A DNA stretch of 63,400 nucleotides from Streptomyces sp. S3(2020) (GTDB lineage Bacteria; Actinomycetota; Actinomycetes; Streptomycetales; Streptomycetaceae), in NCBI RefSeq assembly GCF_013044505.1, contig NZ_JABERD010000032.1, positions 1 to 63,400 on the forward strand, given 5' to 3'. Below are positions 8,306 through 17,555 of the stretch, in pieces (positions within the stretch are counted from its first letter, which is position 1; the number at the start of each line of letters is the position of its first letter). Position numbers and translations under genes: made by a program. The notes under the pieces are model-generated. The model made no database searches. It saw nothing but the letters and a program-made list of their open reading frames with translations, and was not told where the DNA came from.

Positions 8306-9748
8306 GTGACCACTGTCCAACGCCGCCTGGCCCGGTGGACGGCAGCGCTGCTGCTCGCCGCCACCGGGTCGGGCCTCGCGGCCGCGCCCGCCTCGGCCCA
8401 CCCGACAGACGAGATCGTCCAGCAGACGTACCTCACCCCGGACGGCTCCCGGCTTGACGTCCAACTCGTCATCACACCAGGCGTGTTGGTAGCTCCGGCC
8501 TTCGTCAAGGCCCTCGACTCCGACGGCGACGGGAAACTCGGCCCGGCCGAGCAGTCCGCCCACACCGAGGACGTCACGAGCGCACTCACGCTCCAGGTCG
8601 ACGGGACGAGCGTCCCGTTGAAGCTCTCCGGGAGCACGTTCGCCGACCACGCCCTGCTCGCCTCCGGCGGGGGCTCCGTCACTCTGGACCTCACCGCGGT
8701 CCTGCCCGACGGCAGCCAGACTCTCACGTACACCAACTCATACGACCCGCCCGGCACTTCGAGCACGGTAGCGCAGGCGAACCTCATGATGCCGACAGGC
8801 ACCTCCGCGGTTCCGGCAGACGTGCGGCGCGCCGACGAGGGGCGGACCATCACGGCCCACCTCCCCGACAGCGATGCCACGACGGCCGCCTCGGAGGAGG
8901 CGGACGAGGACAGCGCCATGCTCGACGCCTTGCGCTCTCCGCTCTCCTCTCCCTGGGCGCTGCTGGCCCTGGTCGGCACGTGCGCCCTGCTCGGCGCCTT
9001 CCACGCTCTCACCCCCGGCCACGGCAAGGCGCTCCTCGCCTCCTATCTGGTCGGCGCCCACAGCACACCCAGGCAAGCGGTGGCCCTCGGCTCCGTCATC
9101 ACGGTCACGCACACGTCCTCCGTGATCGCCCTCGGCACGGCGGTCCTGTTCGCGGGGCAGTTCGTGACGCCCGGGGTGATGGTGCCGATACTCCAAGTGG
9201 CCAGCGGGGTGGTGGTGTTGTTCCTCGGCGTACGGCTGCTGCGGCGCAGGTGGCCGGGGCGGGGCAGGGCGGACCAGGATCACAGCCACAGCCACAGCCA
9301 CAGCCACAGCCACAAGGGTCACCGTCACAGCCAAGAGCACGAACACAGGCACGACCACGGTGGGCCCGGCCACTCGCACTCACACAGCCCCGGCGGGCGC
9401 CATCACCATCACCCGGTGGTCATCCCCACCACGTTCCGCGGCATCGCCGCCCTCGGTGTCTCCGGCGGGATAATTCCCTGCCCCGAGGCGCTCACCGTGC
9501 TGCTGCTGGCAGTGGGTCTTGGCCGTACGGCCCTGGGCATCATCATGATCTTCGCCTTCAGCATCGGCCTTGCCGCAGTCCTGGTCGGGCTGGGGCTGAT
9601 CCTGGTCAGCGCCCGGTCAGGCCTGGAGCGCTTCCGGCAGCCGGTACAGAGCCCCTTGATGCAGTGGCTGCCCGCGACCTCCGCCCTCGTGGTCTCCGTA
9701 CTCGGGCTGACCATCGCGGTCAGCGGGGTGGGGGCGCTCACGGGATAG
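8306..9748 (+). CDS. NicO/RcnA-type nickel/cobalt transporter with EF-hand-like loop and His-rich cytoplasmic loop
   Basis: 480-residue membrane protein starting at GTG 8306. A signal sequence ends near ASAHPTDE, followed by an exported domain of about 190 residues holding DSDGDGKLGPAE, a textbook EF-hand calcium loop (Asp 1, 3, 5, Gly 6, Leu 8, Glu 12). The membrane part has the NicO signatures HALTPGHGKALLASYLVG and SGGIIPCPEALTVLLLAVG. Between these lies a loop of about 70 residues very rich in His-Ser, His-Asp and HHHH tracts (9280-9415), as in RcnA and related metal transporters. Whether it imports or exports is uncertain; RcnA-like proteins are usually efflux pumps. It is coupled to DUF3500 copy B, and the tannase-like gene follows after 49 bp. 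Confidence 0.85.
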   Translation: MTTVQRRLARWTAALLLAATGSGLAAAPASAHPTDEIVQQTYLTPDGSRLDVQLVITPGVLVAPAFVKALDSDGDGKLGPAEQSAHTEDVTSALTLQVDGTSVPLKLSGSTFADHALLASGGGSVTLDLTAVLPDGSQTLTYTNSYDPPGTSSTVAQANLMMPTGTSAVPADVRRADEGRTITAHLPDSDATTAASEEADEDSAMLDALRSPLSSPWALLALVGTCALLGAFHALTPGHGKALLASYLVGAHSTPRQAVALGSVITVTHTSSVIALGTAVLFAGQFVTPGVMVPILQVASGVVVLFLGVRLLRRRWPGRGRADQDHSHSHSHSHSHKGHRHSQEHEHRHDHGGPGHSHSHSPGGRHHHHPVVIPTTFRGIAALGVSGGIIPCPEALTVLLLAVGLGRTALGIIMIFAFSIGLAAVLVGLGLILVSARSGLERFRQPVQSPLMQWLPATSALVVSVLGLTIAVSGVGALTG

Positions 9749-9797
9749 ACGTCGTGCCCGTCACGTCCGCACGCATCCGAATTCACTGGAGAACTTT

Positions 9798-11510
9798 GTG
9801 AAGCCACCCCTCCTCCGGCGTGCCCTCGCCTCCCTCGCGGCTGCAGTTGCCTTGACCCTCGGCACGGGCACCCTCCTGACCGGGGGTTCAGCCCAGGCCG
9901 GTACCGCGCAGGCAGCCACCGAGGCCACCGCGCCCGTCATGGACTGCGCGGACATCGCCGCTCTCGACCTGTCAGGCATCATCGGTGCCCCCACCCAGAT
10001 CGCCGCGGCGACCGAACTGTCCGCCCACGACAACCCCCTCGGCGACTGGGCGGCCTGCGAGGTGACGGGACTGATCGCACCACAGATCCAGTTCGGCCTG
10101 AAGCTGCCGATGACGACCTGGCAGGGCAGCTACCTCCAGGTCGGCTGCGGCGGCAACTGCGGTGTGGTGGGCTCGGGCAGCGCCCCGGCAGCCGACGGGT
10201 GCGTGCCGATGACCGACGGCGCCTTCGCGGTAGGCACGGACAACCAAGGGCACTTCGGCACCAGCATGTCCTCCGGCCTGTACGGCATCGACCCGACCCT
10301 CAAGGCCGACTTCGGGTACAAGTCCGAGCACCAGATGGCCGTCGTGGCCAAGGACATCATCGAGCGCTTCTACGGCGAGTCGGCCGGCCACTCCTACTAC
10401 GACGGCTGCTCGCAGGGAGGCCACGAGGCGCTCACCGAAGCCCAACGCTTCCCAACCGACTTCGACGGGATCGTCGCCGGCGCCCCCGCGAACAACTGGA
10501 CCGCGCACACCTTCCAGCACGCCTGGAACGCCCGTGCCGTCTTCTCCGGCGACGACGGCGAGGCCACACTCACCACGGCCGACCTCGCACCGCTGCACGC
10601 CGCCGTGCTCACGGGCTGCGACGCCACCGACGACGGGATCGTCGAGGACCCGATCGCCTGTACCTGGGACCCGGGCAGCATCCAGTGCGCCGACGGGCAG
10701 ACCTCCACCGACGACGTCTTCTGTCTGACCGAGACCCAGGTCACCACCGTGCGCGAGCTCTACTCCGGCCCGCTCGCCGAGAACGGCAAGCTGCTCTACC
10801 CGGGCTGGCAGCTGCGCGGCAGCGAGCTGAACTGGGCCGGCGTCATCGTCCCGACGACCGCCACCGGATCGACCTCCAACAAGACCAACGTCGACGAGCG
10901 GGTCAGATACCTGCTCTACCCCGAGGCACACCCCGAGCTGAGCTGGGACGATGTGGAGTTCACCACCAAGAACTACAAGAAGCTGATGAAGCTCAACGAA
11001 GGGATGATGGACGCCACCGACCCCGACCTGTCCGCGTTCAAGGCGGCCGGCGGCAAGCTGCTCATCTGGCACGGAGTGGCCGATCCGAACATCTCCTCCG
11101 TCGCCTCGATGGCCTACTACAAGGCTGTCGAGAAGACGATGGGCGGCGCGGATGCGACCACGGACTTCGCCCGGCTCTTCCTGCTCCCCGGCGTGGCGCA
11201 CTGTGGCGGCGGCCAGGGCCCGCACAACATCGACGCGCTCACCGCGGTCGTGGACTGGGTGACCGAGGGCACGGCCCCGGACAGCCTGGTCAGCGAGACG
11301 GTCGGCAGCAGCGGAACGGTCACAGCCAGCCGACCGGTGTACCCGTTCCCGTACATCGCGGTGCCGGACGGGAACGGCGACTACACCAGGCAGGTCTCCA
11401 TTGCCGAGCGTGACCTGAGCGTGGACTACCTCGGGTCGTTCCGTTCGGGCTACGAGACCGTGAGCAACTGGGTCCACGGTCAGTGGGTGACCACCTCCGG
11501 GAAAAGCTGA
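9798..11510 (+). CDS. Secreted tannase/feruloyl-esterase family protein
   Basis: 570-residue exported alpha/beta hydrolase. The GTG at 9798 follows GGAG. The signal peptide runs to about residue 40 (AQA sites). The nucleophile elbow is YYDGCSQGGHEA (C-S-x-G-G), the catalytic Asp lies in WHGVADPNI and the His in GVAHCGGG. The Cys residues flanking Ser and His form the CS-D-HC arrangement specific to tannases and feruloyl esterases. The lid domain between about 200 and 400 has several more Cys. Members cleave gallate or hydroxycinnamate esters in plant material. As third gene in a unit with DUF3500 and a metal transporter, it may expose or process metal-chelating plant phenolics, but this is inference. 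Confidence 0.88.
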   Translation: MKPPLLRRALASLAAAVALTLGTGTLLTGGSAQAGTAQAATEATAPVMDCADIAALDLSGIIGAPTQIAAATELSAHDNPLGDWAACEVTGLIAPQIQFGLKLPMTTWQGSYLQVGCGGNCGVVGSGSAPAADGCVPMTDGAFAVGTDNQGHFGTSMSSGLYGIDPTLKADFGYKSEHQMAVVAKDIIERFYGESAGHSYYDGCSQGGHEALTEAQRFPTDFDGIVAGAPANNWTAHTFQHAWNARAVFSGDDGEATLTTADLAPLHAAVLTGCDATDDGIVEDPIACTWDPGSIQCADGQTSTDDVFCLTETQVTTVRELYSGPLAENGKLLYPGWQLRGSELNWAGVIVPTTATGSTSNKTNVDERVRYLLYPEAHPELSWDDVEFTTKNYKKLMKLNEGMMDATDPDLSAFKAAGGKLLIWHGVADPNISSVASMAYYKAVEKTMGGADATTDFARLFLLPGVAHCGGGQGPHNIDALTAVVDWVTEGTAPDSLVSETVGSSGTVTASRPVYPFPYIAVPDGNGDYTRQVSIAERDLSVDYLGSFRSGYETVSNWVHGQWVTTSGKS

Positions 11511-11677
11511 GTCCGTTCGCTCCTCCGCACGGAGCGGCGCTGCTGCTCACGAGATGGCCGCCCGCCAGGGTGGCCAAAGCGTGAGCCGCGGTACGTGCGG
11601 CACAGCGTCGGGCGGCAGGGTGAAGCACAGGACTTTGGTCATGGGGGGATCGGTGCGGCCGCTGGAGTCACGACCGT

Positions 11678-12250
11678 GACTGGTTGCAGACGACGTTCAG
11701 CACGGACGACGGCGACAAGAAGGTGAGGAACCTGTTCCACGGGTACACGCCGACGTCGGTGAAGGAACGGCTGGGCGAAGACAGCCGTCACCACCGTGGA
11801 TGGACATCGACGCCGTCACGTCCCCGACTTCCTCGTACTGCGTGAGAACAACGTGCCCCTGGTCGTGGACGTCAAGCCTGGGCACCTACTCACCAGGCCG
11901 AAGGTGAACTGCGCGCTCGGCTGGGCCCGTGAGGTCGTGCCGTCACGCGACGGGGACTTCGAAGTCTTGTCCAAGCCCACCGGAGTTGGAGGTGGCCAAT
12001 CTTCGCTTCCTTGCTGACTACATCGCCGCGACTGGCTCTTCGACCAGGACCTGCTCGCGGAGTTCCGGGCGACGGACCGGACGGGGCGACGCTGGGCGAG
12101 GCGTTACGTGCGTTCCCCCAGCACCCGGACTCGCGGGTGCTGGCCGCTGTCCTGCGGCTGTTGTGATGTCAGCACTTCGTGACGGACCTGGTGGAGCAAC
12201 TGTCCGAGCGCCACGTACTGCACAAAGCAACAGGTCATGTCCAGAACTTG
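11678..12250 (+). pseudogene. Decayed TnsA-like transposase endonuclease subunit
   Basis: Recognisable pieces lie in order but in different frames: DWLQTTFSTDDGDKK near 11678, RRRHVPDFLVLRENN with PLVVDVKPG near 11815-11880, then ANLRFLADYI near 11995, DWLFDQDLLAEFR near 12030 and DGATLGEALRAFPQHPDS near 12085-12130. The 'VPDF...VVDVKP' and 'NLRFL' blocks match TnsA-like heteromeric transposase endonucleases common in streptomycetes. At least two or three small indels break the frame and no start or partner tnsB is visible. It is interpreted as the relic of a Tn7-like element. The next gene (NACHT) is also frameshifted. Confidence 0.62.
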
Positions 12251-12285
12251 AGTGACCGGATTGGGCACTTGACCGTTGGGCGGGT

Positions 12286-14606
12286 ATGCGATGGCGCTGG
12301 ATGTTGGCATGGCTGCTATGCACCGTGACTGCTGGTGGGCTGATGTGCGTGTGGGGCCTGGGGGGACTTGACCAAGTCTCCGCAGCCGCTTCGGTGTTCG
12401 GGACTGTGGTCAGCCTGCTCGGGGTCCTGACAGTCTGGGCGTGGCAGGGCAAACCACGGCATACGAGCTCCGACACGGGGCAGATCACAGAGACGGCACA
12501 GACGCTTGCCCGCGTTGTTCGGCGTCGGTGGGAGGACGAGGCCATCCTGCGGCAGCTCTTCGAGCCCGCACCACTGCCCGTGATCTGGACCTGCTGCCGG
12601 CGCGGGGAACTCACGGACCGCACCACGCGGCCGGATTCTGCAATCCTGTGCCATGCGGATGTCCCCGACGAGCTGGTTGAGACGTTCCAGACAACACGTC
12701 AGCGCGTAGTCGTGCTGGGGCCTGGCGGTTCGGGAAAGACGACCTTCGCCGTCCTGCTTGTTCTCGCCCTGTTGAGGACGCGGAACACTGATGACCCCGT
12801 ACCAGTGCTGTGTCCTCTGTCCTCCTTCGACCCGTCACGTGAAACTGTTCGGGACTGGCTGCAACGCCGAGTCACAGAGGACTATCCCGCGCTGAGTGAT
12901 GTCCAGCGATACGGCACCAGCTCCATCGTGGAGCTCCTCACCGAGCATCGTCTGGTGCCCGTGCTCGACGGGCTGGATGAAGTACCAGCAGCACGTCAGG
13001 CGGGGGTCCTGGCGGCCCTCAACGACACCTTGCCAACGAATGCTCCGCTCGTACTAACCTGCCGTACCAACGACTATGCGCGCGCCGTACGGGAAAGCAC
13101 GCCCCTGGCGAATGCGACTGTGCTGGAGCCCGCGCCGCTCCACGTGGGTCAAACACTTGCTGCGCTACGCCTGGCTGCTCCCAGGCAGCAACGTCCCGAG
13201 TGGGACACCTTGGCCGCTCATCTCAGTCAGAACCCTGATTCACCGGTCGGTCATGTCCTGACCAGCCCTCTGATGGCGACCATGGCCCGATCGGTGTACG
13301 CAGGTGGAGACCGTGATCCCACAGAGTTGACCGACCTCCGACGCTTTCCCACTCTTCCTGCTGTCGAGCACCACCTGCTGGACGCGCTCATTCCAACTCT
13401 CTATGCGCGCTCTCGGCGACAGTCCCCCACCGGAGGGTGGAATGCCGAGAAGGCGCGGCGCTATCTGACATTCCTTGCGCAGGGGCTGAGCAAGCAGGGC
13501 ACCTTCGACTTTGCTTGGTGGAAGCTCCACACCTGGAGTTCCGCGCTGACCAATCCCTGGCGGCGCGCTGCTACTTGGCTGGCGATCGCCCTTGTCGGAC
13601 ACCTTGTCACCAATCCGTTCCTGGTGCTCTTCTTCGGTGCGCCGTGGGAGATCGTGCCGATGTGTATGGCTCAAGCCACTGCGGTCGTGCCCATGTTTCT
13701 CCTCAGCAGCCGAGCACCCGTCGCTCTTGCGACGATCGGACATCGTACTGGGTTCTCCGCCCTTGTGGCCCTCAGCGGCGGCTTGGCTATCTCCCCGGCC
13801 GCCGTACCCTTCCTCCCCGGCGCGAATGTAGCGCATAAGGTCCTCGGAGCCACCGCCTCCGTCGGCCTGTGTCTGTGGCTGGTCGTTCTTGCTGCGGGTT
13901 TGCCCGCCCCGCCCGAACGGCCGAACCGTGGCCGCCCCGGAATTGCTCAGTGGAGCCGACGTCTGCCCCGCGCATTGGGCATCACGGCATGTGTCGCTGT
14001 CTCATCCTCATTGTTCTTCGCGAGCTACGCGGCGTACCTGCATCGTGACGGAGAGCCGCGCTTCCTGGCCAGTCTGCGCGACGGGCTGGTGATCGGTGCC
14101 GTCTTGGGCATCGGACTCGCCTTCCTCCGCTGGATCAGGTCCGCATCCGCTGCAGACGATCAAGAAAGCCTTGAGGAGACACTGCGCGCAGATCGCCACT
14201 GGCACTGCTCGGCGGCGGAGCCTGTGCCCTCCTGTTCGTGCTGCCTGACGCCGGTGTCAGAACGAGCGTCTGGTTCGCCAACACATTCACAGATCTCGCG
14301 GTCGTGACGGCTTTCCGGCTCCTCGACAACGGGGTCATCGGGTTCGTCCTCGCACTGGCCACCTGCGCCTGGCCCTATTACGTCATCGCCCGGTTTCAGT
14401 TTGCTGCCCGCGGGCAACTACCCTGGCGCCTACAGGCATTCCTCGCAGACGCCCATCGTCTCGGCATTCTGCGCAGAGTGAACTCGACCTACCAGTTCCG
14501 CCATGCCCGACTGCAAAGTCACCTCGCCGAAAGCATTCGGTTGCCGGAGCCACGCATTTCTGCCAGCCTGCCAGGCGCACATTCTGATTCGACATCCTCA
14601 CCATAA
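12286..14606 (+). pseudogene. NACHT-domain NTPase with membrane-spanning C-terminus, frameshifted near 14165
   Basis: The ATG at 12286 opens a 673-codon frame with an N-terminal hydrophobic pair of helices, Walker A GPGGSGKTTF (residues 145-154), Walker B LVPVLDGLDEVP (about 222-233), a Sensor-like LTCRTNDY, and several membrane helices after residue 415. This is a STAND ATPase of the NACHT type, a class used in antiphage defence and signalling. The frame then runs into low-complexity sequence and stops at 14307, while another frame from about 14165 to 14606 continues the family's normal end: helices, then RLPWRLQAFLADAHRL-like sequence and YQFRHARLQSHLA. A single indel near 14160-14175 therefore truncates a protein of about 770 residues; it could be a real mutation or a sequencing error. 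Confidence 0.72.
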
Positions 14607-14681
14607 TCCGATTGGCGTGCCGACCCGCGCTGCATCCCCGCGAGAGGGACACCGGAGCGAGACGAAAATGCGGGACATCAC

Positions 14682-14804
14682 ATGCGAGTGTCGATGTCGG
14701 CGCAGGTCGGCTTCACGCTGGGGGACATCGGAAACGAGAACCTGCAGGCCGCCTCGCACAGTCCGGACGACGCCGGTGACTTCGTCAAGTGGGTCGCGAG
14801 GTGA
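14682..14804 (+). CDS. Possible 40-residue ORF or gene remnant
   Basis: ATG 14682 to TGA 14804 encodes MRVSMSAQVGFTLGDIG and a further 23 residues ending KWVAR, with acidic, non-repetitive composition that could be real coding sequence. No Shine-Dalgarno is obvious and I do not recognise a family. It may be the tail of something that accompanied the NACHT gene. It ends five bases before the convergent ALDH gene. Confidence 0.25.
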   Translation: MRVSMSAQVGFTLGDIGNENLQAASHSPDDAGDFVKWVAR

Positions 14805-14808
14805 CGAT

Positions 14809-16209
14809 TTACAGGAAATGGCGGGGCCGGTGCCGGAGTAGGACGGCCCGCGCGTCGGTCATGTCAAGGACGGCGTACCGGGGTCCTTCTACGCCCTGGC
14901 CGCTGTCCTTGACCCCGCCGTACGGCATCGGGTCGGGGTGACAGCTGGACGTATCGTTGATCATGACGCCGCCCGTCTCCAGCAGACGGGTGAAGGCGAA
15001 GGCGACATCGAGGTCCTGGCAGAACACTCCGGCCTGGAGCCCGTACCGGGTGGCGTTGGCCTTGCGCACGGCCTCGTCGAGGGAGCCGAACACATCGACG
15101 GCGACCAGCGGGGCGAACGCCTCCTCGGACGCCAGCCGGGCCCCCTCCGGCAACCCGGCCAGCACTGCCGGGGCCATCAGAGCGCCCTCCCTGGTTCCGC
15201 CCGTGAGAAGTCGGCTGCCATAGCCCACGGCGTCCTTGAGGAGGCGCTCCGCACGCTCGGCCGCCGTCGCACCGATGAGCGGGCCGACCCGGGTACCGGG
15301 GGCGCGCGGATCGCCGTACGGGATGTCCCGGACGAGGGCGGTCAGCCGTGCGAGGGCCTCGTCCGCGATCGTCTCGTGCACGAGGAGCCGCTGTACGGAG
15401 GTGCACACCTGTCCGGCCTTGCGGTATCCGGCGCTGGCGACGAGCGGCAGGGCGTGGTCCAGGTCGGCGTCGCGCCACAGCAACGTCGGGGAGTTGGAGC
15501 CGAGTTCGAGGTGGGTGCGGGCGAGGCCGCTCACGGCCCGGATATGGCGGCCGACCTCGGTGGAGCCGGTGAAGGTGATGTAGCGGACGTCCGGGTGCCG
15601 TACGAGGTGGTCGCCGACCGTTTCGCCCGGCCCGTGCAGCAGGTGGAGGTGCTGTTCGGGCAGACCGGCCTCAAGCAGGGCCTGCACGAGGGTGATGGCG
15701 GACAGCGGGGCCTGTTCGGCGGGTTTGAGGACAACGGCGTTTCCGGCCGCGAGCGCGGGTGCGATCTTATGGGCGACCGTGCTGAGCGGGGCGTTGAACG
15801 GGGTGATGGCCGCGACCACCCCCACCGGCACGCGCAGGGTGAAGCAGAGCGAGTCCTCATGACCGGCGGCGGCCTGGACCGGGACCATCTCGCCGGTGAG
15901 CCGCAGAGCCTCCTGGGCGCTGAGTTCGAGGATGAGGAGGGTCCGGTCGAGTTCGGTGGTGGCGTCGGCCGGGGTGAAACCGGTCTCGGCGACGTACTGG
16001 GTGACGACCGTGTCCCGCCACTCGTCCAGCAGCCGGGCCGCCCGGCGCAGGACCACTGCCCGTTCCTGGTGGGGCAGTTGGTTCACGGCTCGGGTCGCCG
16101 AGGCGATGGCCGCGTCCACCTGATCGGGGCCGGGGACGTCGAGTTCGGCGATGCGGTCGCCGGTGTACTTGTCGAGCACCGGGAGTCGCTCCGTGCCGGC
16201 GTCAGCCAC
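14809..16209 (-). CDS. NAD(P)-dependent aldehyde dehydrogenase
   Basis: 466 residues, the usual ALDH length. It oxidises an aldehyde to the acid. Visible landmarks are the Rossmann-domain motifs ITPFNAP, LKPAEQAPLS and FTGSTEVG, general base Glu235 in LELGSNSP, nucleophile Cys269 in GQVCTS, and the EEAFAP cofactor motif. GTG at 16209 overlaps the end of the PrpD-like gene by eight bases, so it is the last gene of the long minus-strand operon. Its placement after a ThDP enzyme suggests it oxidises the aldehyde made by decarboxylation of a 2-oxo acid, for example a semialdehyde. Substrate not determinable. Confidence 0.9.
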   Translation of the reverse strand: MADAGTERLPVLDKYTGDRIAELDVPGPDQVDAAIASATRAVNQLPHQERAVVLRRAARLLDEWRDTVVTQYVAETGFTPADATTELDRTLLILELSAQEALRLTGEMVPVQAAAGHEDSLCFTLRVPVGVVAAITPFNAPLSTVAHKIAPALAAGNAVVLKPAEQAPLSAITLVQALLEAGLPEQHLHLLHGPGETVGDHLVRHPDVRYITFTGSTEVGRHIRAVSGLARTHLELGSNSPTLLWRDADLDHALPLVASAGYRKAGQVCTSVQRLLVHETIADEALARLTALVRDIPYGDPRAPGTRVGPLIGATAAERAERLLKDAVGYGSRLLTGGTREGALMAPAVLAGLPEGARLASEEAFAPLVAVDVFGSLDEAVRKANATRYGLQAGVFCQDLDVAFAFTRLLETGGVMINDTSSCHPDPMPYGGVKDSGQGVEGPRYAVLDMTDARAVLLRHRPRHFL

Positions 16210-17539
16210 CGGATCGCCCCCAGTCCAGCGCTCTCATCCGTTTCAGGGCGGGCAGGCCCCACAGCGCGTCCGCGATAGAGGCGGCTCGCGCGGCTCCCAG
16301 GAAGTGCGGCACCAACTCGTCATACTTCAGACGTAGTTCGTCGTCACTCAGAGGGTCGTCAGGGTCGCCCTTGCGGGTCAGGCGGAGCCGTTCGTGTGTG
16401 CCGCCGTGCCGGTCGGTGATGCGGACACGGGCGGTGCGGCGACCGGGGGCGAGTCGGTCCAGGTCCGGGTCGATCCGGGCCGTGGTGAGGTCGACGAGCC
16501 GGCGGATCGCCGGGTCGCGCAGCGACTCGGGAGTGAAGGCCTGCAGCCGTACGCTGCCCAGGACGAGAGCGGCGGCCACCGTGTAGGCCAGGCTGAACTT
16601 GGCCTCGTCGGCTTCCCGGGGGTCGAGGCGCCCTGCGACCCGGGTGGCGGTCTCGTAGGTCTCGATCTCGATTCCGGTGACATCCTCCGCCCTTACGGAG
16701 TGGCGCAGTTCGAGAGCGGCGTCGATGGCGGCGAAGGTGTGCCCGCAGCAGGCGTGGTACTTGAATGTCGACTGAGTGACGCAGAACGGTTCGCCCAGGC
16801 CGCTGACGGAGAGGCTCTCGATCCCGGCGGTCGCGACGCCGAAGCCGACCGGTCCCTCCAGTACGTCGAGCGCGCCTGTGAGCCCCTTCTCGGCGGCGAG
16901 CGCGGCCACCGCCCCGGCTTCGGCCGCGTGTCCGGAGTGCAGCGGCTTGCCCGTGGACGGTGACCGGAAGGTCTGCTGGAGGCCGGCGGTCATGGTTCCG
17001 GCGAGTGCCAGCGCACCCGCGAACCGGCCGGGATCCAGCCTGAGTAGTTCCGCCGCCGCGGCCGCCGCGCCGAAGGTGCCGACCGTGCCGGTGGTGTGCC
17101 AGTTCCGGTAGTGCGCCGGCCCTACGGCGAGTGCGATCCGGGCGCCGATCTCGTATCCGATGGTCACCGCGCGCAGGAAGTCCTCGCCGGAGGCGTCGAC
17201 GAGTTCGGCGACCGCGAAGGCGGCGGCGATCGTCGGGGCTCCGGGGTGGTAGAAGGCGTCCCGGTAGATGTCGTCGAGTTCGGCGGCGTGCGCCGCCGTG
17301 CCGTTGATGAGGGCGGCGGCACGCACATCGGCAAGGCGCCCGGAAGGGATGAGCCGGGCGGGTCCCGGGCTCGGATCGAGCGCCTCGGTCAGTGCGCGGG
17401 CAGCCCGGGTGTTGACGCCCGGGACGGTGGCCGACACCCAGTCGACGACCGCGCGTACGGCCGCGTGCCGTACCTCCGCCGCGAACGGGGTAGCACGCCG
17501 GGCGACCGCGAAGTCCGCCAGTTGTTCCACGACTGTCAT
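16202..17539 (-). CDS. MmgE/PrpD family enzyme
   Basis: 445 residues with the family's all-helical N-terminal core (AALINGTAAHAAELDD, FYHPGAPTIAAAFAVAE, the conserved HTTGTVGTFGAAAAAA, and SPSTGKPLHSGHAAEAG) and STFKYHACCGHTFAAIDAA further on. The family includes 2-methylcitrate dehydratase, cis-aconitate decarboxylase and iminodisuccinate epimerase, all acting on polycarboxylates by proton abstraction. Next to TcuA/TcuB, whose known product is cis-aconitate, a dehydratase or a cis-aconitate-decarboxylase-like role is attractive but unproven. It begins with ATG 16 bp after the ThDP gene. Confidence 0.87.
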   Translation of the reverse strand: MTVVEQLADFAVARRATPFAAEVRHAAVRAVVDWVSATVPGVNTRAARALTEALDPSPGPARLIPSGRLADVRAAALINGTAAHAAELDDIYRDAFYHPGAPTIAAAFAVAELVDASGEDFLRAVTIGYEIGARIALAVGPAHYRNWHTTGTVGTFGAAAAAAELLRLDPGRFAGALALAGTMTAGLQQTFRSPSTGKPLHSGHAAEAGAVAALAAEKGLTGALDVLEGPVGFGVATAGIESLSVSGLGEPFCVTQSTFKYHACCGHTFAAIDAALELRHSVRAEDVTGIEIETYETATRVAGRLDPREADEAKFSLAYTVAAALVLGSVRLQAFTPESLRDPAIRRLVDLTTARIDPDLDRLAPGRRTARVRITDRHGGTHERLRLTRKGDPDDPLSDDELRLKYDELVPHFLGAARAASIADALWGLPALKRMRALDWGRSGG

Positions 17540-17555
17540 GTCGGTGCTTCCCTCC

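Noticed and set aside
3978..9748. Urease or hydrogenase accessory locus
   Set aside because: HupE and NicO proteins suggested this, but no urease, hydrogenase or maturation genes are in the window.
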